A stretch of DNA of 64,000 nt from JBFWVD01 sp050246915 (lineage in GTDB: Bacteria; Actinomycetota; Acidimicrobiia; Acidimicrobiales; Ilumatobacteraceae), in the NCBI GenBank assembly GCA_050246915.1, contig JBFWVD010000002.1, forward strand, positions 62,001 to 126,000. The letters run 5' to 3'. Numbering within the stretch: position 1 is the stretch's first letter; each line of letters begins with the position of its first letter. The translations under genes were made by a program, and so were the position numbers. Of the stretch, positions 14,705-23,064 are shown in pieces. The notes beneath the pieces are model-generated. The model worked only from the letters and a program-made list of their open reading frames with translations. It searched no databases and was not told the DNA's origin.

Positions 14705-15481
14705 GTGACCGTGAACGGCGAGTTCATGTCCGATGGACTTGCCATTCGGCGATACCTGGCACTGCCATCGGGTGTTCACGGCCATGGGGTGCGTCTGCCC
14801 GGGCTCATCTTGTGCCACGGGTTCCCAGTGGGCCCGATCGACGCCCGGCATTCGGCGGGAACCTTCCCTGAGCTGATGGACCGCGTCGCCAACGAGATGG
14901 GCTTCGCGGCGATGACGTTCACGTTCCGCGGCTGCGGTGAAAGCGAAGGCGACTTCTCGCTCGAGGGATGGATGCGCGACATGCGCGCCGCGGTCGATCA
15001 TCTGGTCTCAGAAGCAGACCCGAGCGGCGTGTGGTTGGCCGGTACGGCAACAGGGGGATCGCTGTGCATCGTGCATGCTGCCGACGATCCGCGCATCAGT
15101 GGCGTTGCCGCGCTGGCTGCTCGGGCTGATTTCGACGATTGGGCGGGACAGCCGCGGAAGTTCCTCGACCATGCCCGCGACATCGGCGCGGTGCGCAGCC
15201 CCAGCTTTCCGAAGAACTTCGATCAATGGGCTCGTGAGTTGCGTCGGTTCCGACCACTCGACGCGGCGCGTCGCCTGGCACCGCGTCCGTTGCTGGTCGT
15301 GCATGGCGGCGATGACGATTCGGTGCCGGTGAGCGACGCGCGTCAATTGACGTTGGCACACGGCAGCGCAGAGCTACGCATCATCGCCGGTGCCGGCCAT
15401 CGTCTGCGGCATGATCCACGAGCCGTGGCCGTGTTGCTCGGTTGGCTCGATCGTCAGCGCAACCGCGCTGTCGCTACCTGA
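14705..15481 (+). CDS. Alpha/beta-hydrolase-fold protein lacking the nucleophile serine
   Basis: A 258-residue alpha/beta-hydrolase fold. The oxyanion region LCHGFPVG (about 37-44), the FRGCGESEG turn (about 74), the acid Asp in HGGDDDSVPV (about 199) and the catalytic His in GAGHRLRHDP (about 227) are all in place. The nucleophile elbow reads AGTATGGS, so the position normally held by Ser in GxSxG is Ala115 (GCA at 15047-15049). The protein is therefore probably not a standard serine hydrolase and may be a binding or structural homologue. The GTG start lies 10 nt past the upstream stop. No membrane span is present. Confidence 0.8.
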   Translation: MTVNGEFMSDGLAIRRYLALPSGVHGHGVRLPGLILCHGFPVGPIDARHSAGTFPELMDRVANEMGFAAMTFTFRGCGESEGDFSLEGWMRDMRAAVDHLVSEADPSGVWLAGTATGGSLCIVHAADDPRISGVAALAARADFDDWAGQPRKFLDHARDIGAVRSPSFPKNFDQWARELRRFRPLDAARRLAPRPLLVVHGGDDDSVPVSDARQLTLAHGSAELRIIAGAGHRLRHDPRAVAVLLGWLDRQRNRAVAT

Positions 15482-15569
15482 GGCACCCTGCTGGCAGGTG
15501 TCGGTCGGTCGATGTGGCGTCACGTCGTTCCCCGAGATCATGAGCGTCGTCTGACAAGATCTGTGGGCC

Positions 15570-16742
15570 ATGTCCACTCGCCCAACTCCTCCTCAGCGGG
15601 ACTCGAGGCTCGCGGGCATCGAGATGTTGCGGGGCGTGGCCGCGTTGTCGGTCGTGTTCCACCACTCGTGGTCGCTCGGCAACCAGCCGCGCTTCCGCTT
15701 CTACTGGATCCTCGAGGGGTTCGGCACCTGGGGTGTGGACCTGTTCTTCGTCCTGTCCGGATTCTTGCTGGCCGATGCGTTCTGGGGCACCGAACGCACT
15801 GGCCGACTGCGGCGCTTCTACGTTCGGCGGCTGTTTCGCATCGTCCCCGCCTATTACCTGAACCTCGCCATCTTGTTCATGTTCTTCGCCGTGCATGCGC
15901 AGCTGTTCAGCCGCGTGGGGCTCGAGCAGCTGATCTCCAACCTGACGTTCACCCACTATCTCCGACCGGACACTGCGAGCAGCCTCAACGTCAATGGGGT
16001 CCTGTGGACGCTCACGCTCGAGGCGATCTTGTACATCACGATGCCGCTGCTCGCTTGGTTCACCAAGGTCACGCGAGGCCTCGGCGTGTTGATACTCATC
16101 GTGGGGGGCCTGGGGTACCGGCTCATGGTGGCGCGGTGGGGTGATTGGCTACAGGAGTGGTACTTCCCGGAAGGATTCCAGGAGCCCATCGCCCGGTTGT
16201 TCCTCGCCAGACAATTCTTCGGGATCTTGCCGCTGTTCGCCCTCGGCATCGGACTCAAGTGGATGGTGCACCGCTATGGGCTTCGCTGGCGCTGGAGCTG
16301 GAACGCCCCGATTCCATCGAGTCTCGTGATCGTGTTGCTGTTGTTGCCCAGCGTCGCCTTCCTGGTGTTCATCGAGCGCGCCTCGTTCAACACGCATTGG
16401 GTCTGGTTCACGACGTACGACTTCACCCTGGGGATCTTGTTCGTCCCCGCTCTGCTGTATTCCGCGCATCCGGTGAAGCGGGTCACCTTCATCGACTCGG
16501 CATCGGTGTGGCTCGGTGAGCGCAGCTACGCGCTCTATCTGTGGCACTTCCCGATCATCTTGTCGGTCTACGGGCGTGGTCCGTTCCTGAACGCCCCCGA
16601 CGTGGACCCCTATTGGCCCAAGATGGCGCTGATCTTGGTGGCGTCGTTCGTCGCCGCCGAGCTCAGTTGGATCATGGTCGAGCGGCCCGCTCAAGCGCTC
16701 GGTCGGCGCCTGTCCACCCAGCGCGCTCAAGCAAAGGCGTAG
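15570..16742 (+). CDS. Acyltransferase 3 family membrane protein (OafA-like)
   Basis: A 390-residue polytopic membrane enzyme of the acyltransferase-3 family, which moves acyl groups such as acetyl or succinyl onto sugars of surface glycans. It opens with AGIEMLRGVAALSVVFHHSW (16-35, with the essential His pair), then WGVDLFFVLSGFLLA (54-68) and FYVRRLFRIVPAYY (82-95), all hallmark segments. About ten hydrophobic spans follow, ending in ERSYALYLWHFPII and the ELSWIMVERPAQ tail. There is no C-terminal SGNH domain. It begins the polysaccharide region and probably decorates the exported glycan. CAAGAT at 15555-15560, 9 nt before the ATG, is a possible -10. Confidence 0.9.
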   Translation: MSTRPTPPQRDSRLAGIEMLRGVAALSVVFHHSWSLGNQPRFRFYWILEGFGTWGVDLFFVLSGFLLADAFWGTERTGRLRRFYVRRLFRIVPAYYLNLAILFMFFAVHAQLFSRVGLEQLISNLTFTHYLRPDTASSLNVNGVLWTLTLEAILYITMPLLAWFTKVTRGLGVLILIVGGLGYRLMVARWGDWLQEWYFPEGFQEPIARLFLARQFFGILPLFALGIGLKWMVHRYGLRWRWSWNAPIPSSLVIVLLLLPSVAFLVFIERASFNTHWVWFTTYDFTLGILFVPALLYSAHPVKRVTFIDSASVWLGERSYALYLWHFPIILSVYGRGPFLNAPDVDPYWPKMALILVASFVAAELSWIMVERPAQALGRRLSTQRAQAKA

Positions 16743-16755
16743 TGGGGGATTCAAC

Positions 16756-16761
16756 TACGCT
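16756..16761 (+). promoter_or_regulatory. TACGCT, probable -10 of the first FkbM gene
   Basis: TACGCT would start transcription near 16768, giving a leader of about 44 nt that carries AGGAG (16796-16800) before ATG 16812. Here the transcript is leadered. Confidence 0.35.
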
Positions 16762-16811
16762 CGAAACAGTTGGGATTGCTGCTGGTCCCTGTGACAGGAG
16801 TGCGTGACGCC

Positions 16812-17636
16812 ATGACCATCGTCTCCTATGCGCAACAAGGCGAGGACATCGTCCTGTGGAGGGCGTTGCGTCATCGTCCCGCTGGATTCTTCATCGATGT
16901 GGGGGCCCATCATCCGGTGGGCAGCAGCGTCACCAAGATCTTCTCCAATGCCGGCTGGCGTGGGGTCAATATCGAGCCCCTCGCGTCGTTGATCCCGCTG
17001 TTCGACGAGGACCGACCGAACGACATCAATCTCGCGGTCGGCATCTCTCACGAGGCGGGAGAGTTGATCTTCTTCGACGTCGTCGAGGATCAGCAACGCT
17101 CCACGTTCTCCCCCGAACTCGGAGCGATGTACATCGCCGAGGGGTATCGAGTCGAGCAACGTTCCATTCCGGTTGTGCCGTTGTCGGAGATCTTCGACAA
17201 GTACGTCACCGGTCCGGTGGATTTCCTGAAGATCGACGCAGAGGGACACGAGGAGTCGGTGTTGCGCTCGTTCGATCTCGCCGTTCAGCGTCCGCACATC
17301 GTTCTGGCCGAGGGTGCCCTCGGTACCGATTCGAGCTGGCTCAGCTTGCTGGAGCGGGCCCACTACCGACCGGCGCTGTTCGACGGCGTGAACCACTTCT
17401 ACGTTGCCGAGGAGCATTGGGCCGAGCTCGGGACGTCGTTGAGTTACCCGGCATGTTCGCTCGATGGGTTCCAGACCTACGACCACTTGCTGGAGATGAA
17501 CGCGCTTCGCGCCGAGCGAGATGCGGCGCTCAGCGAGTTGACTGCGCTACGCGCCAGCCTGTCGAGCGTCGAAGCCCCACTGGTCGCCGAATCGCCCGCT
17601 CCGCGCCGGTCGTGGCGGCGATCTTCGCCCGTCTGA
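16812..17636 (+). CDS. FkbM-family methyltransferase with coiled-coil tail
   Basis: A 274-residue SAM-dependent methyltransferase of the FkbM type, which usually O-methylates sugars or polyketides. The SAM-binding start FFIDVGAHHPVGSSVTKIF is at about 27-45, the NIEPLASL acidic loop near 53, and DFLKIDAEGHEESVL near 139. The family tolerates the H-H-P variant of the glycine loop. The last 50 residues are Ala/Leu/Glu-rich with heptad character (ALRAERDAALSELTALRASL) and end in a basic tail. A similar coiled-coil segment occurs as a separate small gene at 20762-21097. It is likely to methylate the surface polysaccharide. AGGAG lies 11 nt before ATG 16812; a TTG at 16770 is a less likely alternative. 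Confidence 0.86.
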   Translation: MTIVSYAQQGEDIVLWRALRHRPAGFFIDVGAHHPVGSSVTKIFSNAGWRGVNIEPLASLIPLFDEDRPNDINLAVGISHEAGELIFFDVVEDQQRSTFSPELGAMYIAEGYRVEQRSIPVVPLSEIFDKYVTGPVDFLKIDAEGHEESVLRSFDLAVQRPHIVLAEGALGTDSSWLSLLERAHYRPALFDGVNHFYVAEEHWAELGTSLSYPACSLDGFQTYDHLLEMNALRAERDAALSELTALRASLSSVEAPLVAESPAPRRSWRRSSPV

Positions 17637-17675
17637 CGAGCTGGCCGATCCCGGTCGCGTCCCAGCGCGTGGCGC

Positions 17676-17681
17676 TAAGGT
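17676..17681 (+). promoter_or_regulatory. TAAGGT, probable -10 of the polysaccharide operon
   Basis: TAAGGT is followed by 7 nt and ATG 17689, fitting a leaderless start for the gene run that extends to 29112. Confidence 0.5.
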
Positions 17682-17688
17682 CGACCTG

Positions 17689-18756
17689 ATGGCGAGGGTA
17701 TTGGTCACCGGCGGGGCCGGATTCATCGGGAGCCGACTTTGCGCCAGACTCGCCGCCGATGGCTGGGATGTCGTCGCTGCCGATGTGCTCCATCCGCAGG
17801 TGCACCCCGACCGTGTGCTCCCTCCCGAGTTTCCCGACGGATGTGAGTTCGTTCCGTTCGACGTCGCAATCGCCGATCCGTGGGAACCGTTGTTGCGGCG
17901 CGCCCAGCCCGACTGCATCGTGCACTTGGCCGCCGAGACCGGTACCGGCCAGTCGTTGTCGGAGGCGTCTCGTCACGCATCTGTGAACGTACTGGGCACG
18001 ACGCGGATGCTCGATGCTGCGTACCGACTCTCGGAACGGCCCCGCCATTTCGTGTTGACATCGAGCCGGGCGGTGTACGGAGACGGCGCTTGGGCGTCTG
18101 CCGACGGGACGGTCTCGTACCCCGGCACGCGAACGCCAGCATCGTTGCGAGCTGGTCAGTGGGATCACGTCGCCCCAGACGGTGGTGCACTCACCGCTCT
18201 GGCGAGTATCGCCGGAACGACACAAACCCATCCCACCAACGTCTACGCCGCGACCAAGTTGGCCCAGGAACACATCTTGGAGTCGTGGTGCGCAGCCACC
18301 GAAACGGCACTGTCGATATTGCGTTTGCAGAACGTGTACGGCCCGGGCCAGTCGATCACCAACAGCTACACCGGCGTCCTGACCTTCTTCGCGAGAGCTG
18401 CCATTGCTCATGATGTGATCGACGTGTACGAAGACGGTGAGATCATCCGTGACTTCGTCTTCGTCGGCGATGTGGTCGATGCACTCGCCGCTGCTGTGTC
18501 ATCGCCGCCGGCAACGAAGCGCCTTCTCGACATCGGCTCTGGCGCTGCCACGACGATCGCAGCGGCCGCCAAGCTCATGGCCGACGCTGCGGGCGCTCCT
18601 GCCCCGAAGGTGTCGGGACGCTTTCGCGAGGGAGATGTGCGCGCCGCCTCGTGCTCCATCGATGCTGCGCGCGCCGACCTCGGCTATGCACCGGCAACGG
18701 ATCTTGCTACGGGGGTCGGGCAGCTGCTGTCCTGGGTTGCCGAGGCTGAACAGTGA
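17689..18756 (+). CDS. NAD-dependent nucleotide-sugar epimerase/dehydratase
   Basis: An extended short-chain dehydrogenase of 355 residues. The Rossmann motif TGGAGFIGSRL lies at 7-17, LTSSRAVYGDG near 125 supplies the catalytic Ser/Thr, and YAATK (near 185) is the Tyr-x3-Lys pair. LRLQNVYGPGQ and RDFVFVGDVVDAL follow, as in nucleotide-sugar enzymes. A 40-residue insertion between the Ser and the YxxxK (WASADGTVSYPGTRTPA region) resembles dTDP-L-rhamnose 4-epimerase/6-deoxytalose enzymes, but the exact substrate cannot be assigned. It opens a tightly packed operon: the next gene starts inside its stop (GTGA overlap). Confidence 0.87.
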   Translation: MARVLVTGGAGFIGSRLCARLAADGWDVVAADVLHPQVHPDRVLPPEFPDGCEFVPFDVAIADPWEPLLRRAQPDCIVHLAAETGTGQSLSEASRHASVNVLGTTRMLDAAYRLSERPRHFVLTSSRAVYGDGAWASADGTVSYPGTRTPASLRAGQWDHVAPDGGALTALASIAGTTQTHPTNVYAATKLAQEHILESWCAATETALSILRLQNVYGPGQSITNSYTGVLTFFARAAIAHDVIDVYEDGEIIRDFVFVGDVVDALAAAVSSPPATKRLLDIGSGAATTIAAAAKLMADAAGAPAPKVSGRFREGDVRAASCSIDAARADLGYAPATDLATGVGQLLSWVAEAEQ

Positions 18757-20753
18757 GCAAGCGGGCGGCGTCGCTCCAGCCGAACGCGTCTGCGATCGCT
18801 CCGCCGGTCCCGGACGGCGATGGACCGCGTATGGGTTGCGATGTGTCCGAGACGATCGCGATCTTGTGGGCCGAGTGCGCAGCGACCGCGTTCATCCCGA
18901 CGATCAGCTCTCTACGAGCGGCTCATCCCGACCTGATCGTCCTGTTGGGTGGGCCTGGGGATCGGTCTGGCTTCAGGTCGGTCGCCGACGTCAAGTTGGT
19001 CGACGGTTCTCTCACCGAAACCGTTGGCGCCCACGGGGCGCGCCACGTCCTCGTGGTCACCGCGCCGGTGATCGTTCCGCCAGGTTTCCTCGATCGGGCC
19101 ATCGCCGCGCTCGACGACGACGTCCGCCTTGCGTCCGTCTCGTTCCTGTCGAACGCCGCGGGACCATTGAGTGTCCCGGAGCGCAATCGTCCGGTCCTGC
19201 ATCAAGTCGGTACCCACGACGAGGTGTCGATCACGAGACAACTTCGCACCGCGTCACCGGAGCCGAAGATCGTGCCGCTCGCTGCACCCACGGGAGCTGC
19301 GGTGCTGTTGTCGAAGTACGCCCTGGGCGCAACCGGCGGCATCGATGCCGCATCGCACGGCACCGCTGAGTTCTTGATCGCCGACCACGCGCTGCGATCG
19401 GCCAACCGTGGGTTCATCAACACCGTTGACGAAGGAACGTATGTCACGAGGGCGTTCGATCTCGCCGACTATCGGCCCCATCCGATCGATGACCCGTCGC
19501 AACACGAGTACGGGTACCTCACCCATCGCTACCCGACATACATCGACCGCCACGAGCGCGACCGTGAGTCGACACAATCGACGCTCGCCAGCGTGGTGTC
19601 GTGCGCGTCGGCGAAGATCAGAGGGCTGCGGATCATCATCGACGGCAGCGACATCGGTCCCAAGGAGATGGGGACCCAGGTGCAGATCCTGTCGTTGGTG
19701 CGTGAACTGGCGCGGCGCGAGGACGTGCACTCTGTGCAACTGGGTATTCCTGGCGAGCTCCCCGGCTACGCCGTTCCGTTTCTCGAGTCGGGAAAGATCC
19801 GGGTGTTCGCGGCGCCGGGTGCCGATGTGGGACAAGCCGATGCCGCCGATGTCATCCATCGCCCCAGCCAGCCGTCCCACACGCTGCCGTTTGCCCAGTG
19901 GCGGGACAAGGCGGCGCGCACTGTGGTCACGCTCCAGGACCTCATCGCGTTTCAGGTCGGTGCGTACCACGCGTCCGGAGAGGCGTGGGATCGATATCGC
20001 GGCCATCTCGTGTCCGGTGTGCACGGTGCCGACGGTGTGGTGTCGATCTCGGCGGAAACGGTTCGGCACATCCAATCCGAACGGCTGCCGCTGGAGCCGT
20101 CGCGACTGTTCGTGGTGCCGAACGGAACCGATCACTTGAATGGATCCGAGTCGGAGACCTTCCCGACCGAACTGGGTCGTCGTGGTTTCGTGTCGGAGGA
20201 GTTCCTCCTCGTGATCGGCACCAACTATGGGCACAAGAACCGCGACCTCGCCATCCGGGCTTGGCGCTTGTTGCGTCATTCCCACCCGAATCTGGCGCTG
20301 GTCCTTGCCGGTGCGTTCGTTCCCTCCGGTTCGTCGCGATTGGCGGAGGCCGACGCGTCGATCGGGGTCAACGGCGGCATGTTCGTGCTCCCTGATGTGT
20401 CAAGCGTCGAGCGCAATTGGCTGCTGCGACACTGCCGGGCCGTGGTGTACCCAACGTCGGCCGAAGGTTTCGGGCTCGTGCCGTTCGAAGCGGCGCGTTT
20501 CGGGAGCCCGACGGTGGCCATCGGATTTCGGCCGTTGACCGAGTTCAACGAGCAGCCCGTGTGGGCGACGGGCTGGAGTCCGGAGGAGCTGTCGACGGCT
20601 ATCGGCCGTCTGCTCGAGGACCCGACATTGGCGGCCGCGCAAGTGGCTGCCACATTGCGCAACGCGGATGCCCATCGTTGGTCCGACACCGCCGAAGGAT
20701 TGGTGCACGCCTACCGCACCGTGCTTTCACTCCCGGCCCCACTGCGTTCATGA
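18753..20753 (+). CDS. Two-domain glycosyltransferase: degenerate GT-A plus GT4
   Basis: A 666-residue cytosolic protein. Residues about 30-260 look like a GT2/GT-A fold (LVVTAPVIVPPGFLDRAIAAL, GGIDAASHGTAEFLIADHAL), but no clear DxD metal motif is seen, so this half may be inactive or use another mechanism. Residues about 290-660 are a GT-B family 4 transferase, with VVTLQDLIAFQ, VVPNGTDHLNG, LVIGTNYGHKNRDLAIRAW and the donor-binding segment PTSAEGFGLVPFEAARFGSP containing the E-x7-E motif. The fusion may make two consecutive linkages or use the first half to hold the acceptor. Starts with GTG overlapping the epimerase stop by 4 nt. Confidence 0.86.
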   Translation: MSKRAASLQPNASAIAPPVPDGDGPRMGCDVSETIAILWAECAATAFIPTISSLRAAHPDLIVLLGGPGDRSGFRSVADVKLVDGSLTETVGAHGARHVLVVTAPVIVPPGFLDRAIAALDDDVRLASVSFLSNAAGPLSVPERNRPVLHQVGTHDEVSITRQLRTASPEPKIVPLAAPTGAAVLLSKYALGATGGIDAASHGTAEFLIADHALRSANRGFINTVDEGTYVTRAFDLADYRPHPIDDPSQHEYGYLTHRYPTYIDRHERDRESTQSTLASVVSCASAKIRGLRIIIDGSDIGPKEMGTQVQILSLVRELARREDVHSVQLGIPGELPGYAVPFLESGKIRVFAAPGADVGQADAADVIHRPSQPSHTLPFAQWRDKAARTVVTLQDLIAFQVGAYHASGEAWDRYRGHLVSGVHGADGVVSISAETVRHIQSERLPLEPSRLFVVPNGTDHLNGSESETFPTELGRRGFVSEEFLLVIGTNYGHKNRDLAIRAWRLLRHSHPNLALVLAGAFVPSGSSRLAEADASIGVNGGMFVLPDVSSVERNWLLRHCRAVVYPTSAEGFGLVPFEAARFGSPTVAIGFRPLTEFNEQPVWATGWSPEELSTAIGRLLEDPTLAAAQVAATLRNADAHRWSDTAEGLVHAYRTVLSLPAPLRS

Positions 20754-20761
20754 GGTGACTG

Positions 20762-21097
20762 ATGCCGACCACTGACCCCGATGTGTCGTCCACGCGCGAT
20801 CGTCGTCCGACGATCGCGGCCGACGCGATCGATCGAGTGAACCTGGAGCAGGCTCTGAGGGATTTCGAGACGGCCAACGCCCGTGTCGTCGATCTCACGG
20901 GTCGGCTCACATTGATGCATGAGGAACTCATGCAGACCCGCCACGAGCTCACGTTGAGCCGCCTGCGTGTCGACGAGTTGGCGGGGTACCAGAGTCGGGT
21001 CGCCGAGCTCAGCGCCGAGGTGCACACGTTGCGTACCTCGCGGAGCTTCCGCATCGGATACAAGATCACCCGTGTGCTGAGGAAGCTGGTGCCGTGA
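20762..21097 (+). CDS. Small coiled-coil protein with glycosyltransferase-type tail
   Basis: A 111-residue protein with no enzyme motif. Residues 25-90 are a long heptad-like helix (NLEQALRDFETANARV, LMHEELMQTRHEL). The C-terminus TSRSFRIGYKITRVLRKLVP is the basic, amphipathic end often found at the C-terminus of surface-glycan glycosyltransferases and FkbM proteins after a coiled coil. It may dock enzymes together or on the membrane (inference). It lies 8 nt after the two-domain GT and overlaps the next GT2 gene by 4 nt, so it is clearly part of the operon. Confidence 0.8.
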   Translation: MPTTDPDVSSTRDRRPTIAADAIDRVNLEQALRDFETANARVVDLTGRLTLMHEELMQTRHELTLSRLRVDELAGYQSRVAELSAEVHTLRTSRSFRIGYKITRVLRKLVP

Positions 21098-22248
21098 CCT
21101 CGCGAGCGCGCATCCTGCACCTCATCACCGTCTACAACGGTCGGCGGTTCGTGCCACGTTGCATCGAATCGGCGTTGCATCTCGATGCACCCGACTTCGA
21201 TCTGGACATCCTCGTGCTCGATGACGCAAGCCCCGAGCCCGGGTGGAGCCAGGAACTGGAAGCCTTCTGCGCCGAGCGGGGCGTCGGCTATTACTGCACG
21301 CCACGCAACCTCGGCATCCCACGCAACGTCAGCCTCGGGCTGCTTGCTGCCGTCGAGGGTGGATACACCCACGCGGTCATCTCCAACTCTGACGTCATGT
21401 ACGCCTCCAACGCGATGTCGATGCTGTTGCGAACAGTGGAGAGCGACCCGACCATCGGGTCGGCCACGGCAGTGTCGAACAACGTGTCGATCTACTCGAT
21501 CCCGAACACGGACCCGGACGCCCATCTCGCGGACCAGGGGGTTGTCGACTGGATCGGAGCGACCTTGGCAGGCAACTACGGCGGTCACGCGATCGATGCT
21601 CCCGCCGGTATCTCGTTCTCGATGATCATCCCGACGCCTGTCATCCGCGCGGTGGGCACGATGGACCCGGTGTACGGACGCGGGTACTGCGAAGAGACCG
21701 ATTGGTCCCTGCGATCCAAGGCTGCCGGCTACCGGATCACGCTGGCGCCGGGCGCCTTCGTGTACCACGAGGGCGGTGGATCGAACCAGGAGGCGGGCTT
21801 GGTCATGGCCGGGCACACGACGGTGCCAGCCAACGAACGCATCATCGACATGCGTTACCCGTTGTTCCGGTCGGAGGTGAACGCGTTCGCGGCGAGCGGC
21901 ATCCTCGACGAGCTCAAGGAGAGCGCGCAACGAGTGATCTTGCGCGAAGCAGGTCGGCAGTACGGCTACACGATCCATGTCGGCTGGTTGTCGCGCGTGA
22001 CTGATGCCGAGGTGGTGAAGGTGATGGTCGACCCCGGCGGTGGTCGACCCGCAGTGGCCGTGAGCTTCAAGGGCTTCACTGATTCCATCCCGCCCGGCGA
22101 TGACGTAGCCGCGGCAATCCGTGACTACTTCGGCGTGGAGCCGAGCGGTCTCGACCTGTTCGCGTCCGGCCCCCACTCGCAGCACCTCCGAGAGCGCTTC
22201 CCCGATCTCGTCACCGGCCGCACCGTGGGCTATCCGGAGCGTGTGTGA
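21094..22248 (+). CDS. GT2 family glycosyltransferase (rhamnosyltransferase-like)
   Basis: A 384-residue GT-A protein. The N-terminal 240 residues form the GT2 domain: HLITVYNGRRFVPRCIESAL, VLDDASPEPG (nucleotide site near 45), NLGIPRNVSLGLL near 72, ISNSDVMY near 95 in the DxD position (NSD), and the acceptor-side GYCEETDWSLRSKAAGYRI near 207, which is typical of rhamnosyl- and related transferases. The last 130 residues are a separate alpha/beta tail of unknown function. Its GTG start overlaps the coiled-coil gene by 4 nt, and its stop overlaps the next FkbM gene by 4 nt. Confidence 0.88.
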   Translation: MTSRARILHLITVYNGRRFVPRCIESALHLDAPDFDLDILVLDDASPEPGWSQELEAFCAERGVGYYCTPRNLGIPRNVSLGLLAAVEGGYTHAVISNSDVMYASNAMSMLLRTVESDPTIGSATAVSNNVSIYSIPNTDPDAHLADQGVVDWIGATLAGNYGGHAIDAPAGISFSMIIPTPVIRAVGTMDPVYGRGYCEETDWSLRSKAAGYRITLAPGAFVYHEGGGSNQEAGLVMAGHTTVPANERIIDMRYPLFRSEVNAFAASGILDELKESAQRVILREAGRQYGYTIHVGWLSRVTDAEVVKVMVDPGGGRPAVAVSFKGFTDSIPPGDDVAAAIRDYFGVEPSGLDLFASGPHSQHLRERFPDLVTGRTVGYPERV

Positions 22249-23012
22249 TGTCGCGCATCCCACAACCAGCAGTCGGGTCGGCCGAGCGGGTCGAATCAGC
22301 GATCGGACCGTTGTGGTTCCGTGCCGACGATGACGTCATGCGCCCTGCGGTCAAGAAGACCGGATGGTGGGAGCCCGGCGAAGGCAAGGTGTTGCAACAA
22401 TTGTTGCGCCCGGGTCATCGAGTGCTCGACGTCGGCGCCCACATCGGCTACTTCTCGGTGCTCTCGCATCGCAGCGCCGCCAACATCACCATCGATGCGG
22501 TTGAACCCGACCCGTTCACTGCGCGGCTCTGCGAGCTGAATCTGTTCGCGGCGAAGGCGCGCGCGACCGTCTGGACGTGCGGGCTGGGAGACAAGCGCGA
22601 CACGTTGGGATTCGTCTCGGCGGAGCACAATCCCGGCGACAGCCGGTTGGTTGCCGATGCCGCTGCATCCACGGTCGTGCCGGTGATCTCCGCCGACGAA
22701 CTCTTCGACGGCGTTGGTTTCGACGTGATCAAGGTCGATGTGCAAGGTTTCGAGCGCGAGGTGTTCTTGGGTATGCAGGGCGTCTTGCGTCGTAGCCCTG
22801 GGGTCAATGTGCTGGTCGAGTTCTTCCCGGGAGCCATCGCAGAGGGTGGATCTCGTCCGGTCGACACCCTGCGCGAGTACCAGTCGATGGGCTTCGAGGT
22901 GCGTGCTCTCGTCGGGGAGCAGATCCGCGACATCTCGTTCGACGAGATGATCGCCATCTGTGCCGCTTCCGGTCCGCAGGGGTTCCTCACGCTGCTGCTG
23001 CACCGACGTTGA
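22245..23012 (+). CDS. FkbM-family methyltransferase
   Basis: A 255-residue SAM-dependent methyltransferase. The SAM loop is VLDVGAHIGYFSVL near residue 60, followed by AVEPDPFTARLCELNLF near 84 and the FkbM-specific DVIKVDVQGFEREVFLGM near 158. ADDDVMRPAV near the N-terminus is family-typical. It probably O-methylates a sugar or terminal residue of the glycan made by the neighbouring transferases. The start is GTG 22245 (overlap with the upstream stop) or ATG 22248, which differ by one residue. It differs from the first FkbM gene in lacking a coiled-coil tail. Confidence 0.88.
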   Translation: MMSRIPQPAVGSAERVESAIGPLWFRADDDVMRPAVKKTGWWEPGEGKVLQQLLRPGHRVLDVGAHIGYFSVLSHRSAANITIDAVEPDPFTARLCELNLFAAKARATVWTCGLGDKRDTLGFVSAEHNPGDSRLVADAAASTVVPVISADELFDGVGFDVIKVDVQGFEREVFLGMQGVLRRSPGVNVLVEFFPGAIAEGGSRPVDTLREYQSMGFEVRALVGEQIRDISFDEMIAICAASGPQGFLTLLLHRR

Positions 23013-23064
23013 GCTCACGCGACAACACGAGTGTGGCAATGATCGTCATGGGACGAACGCTCTG

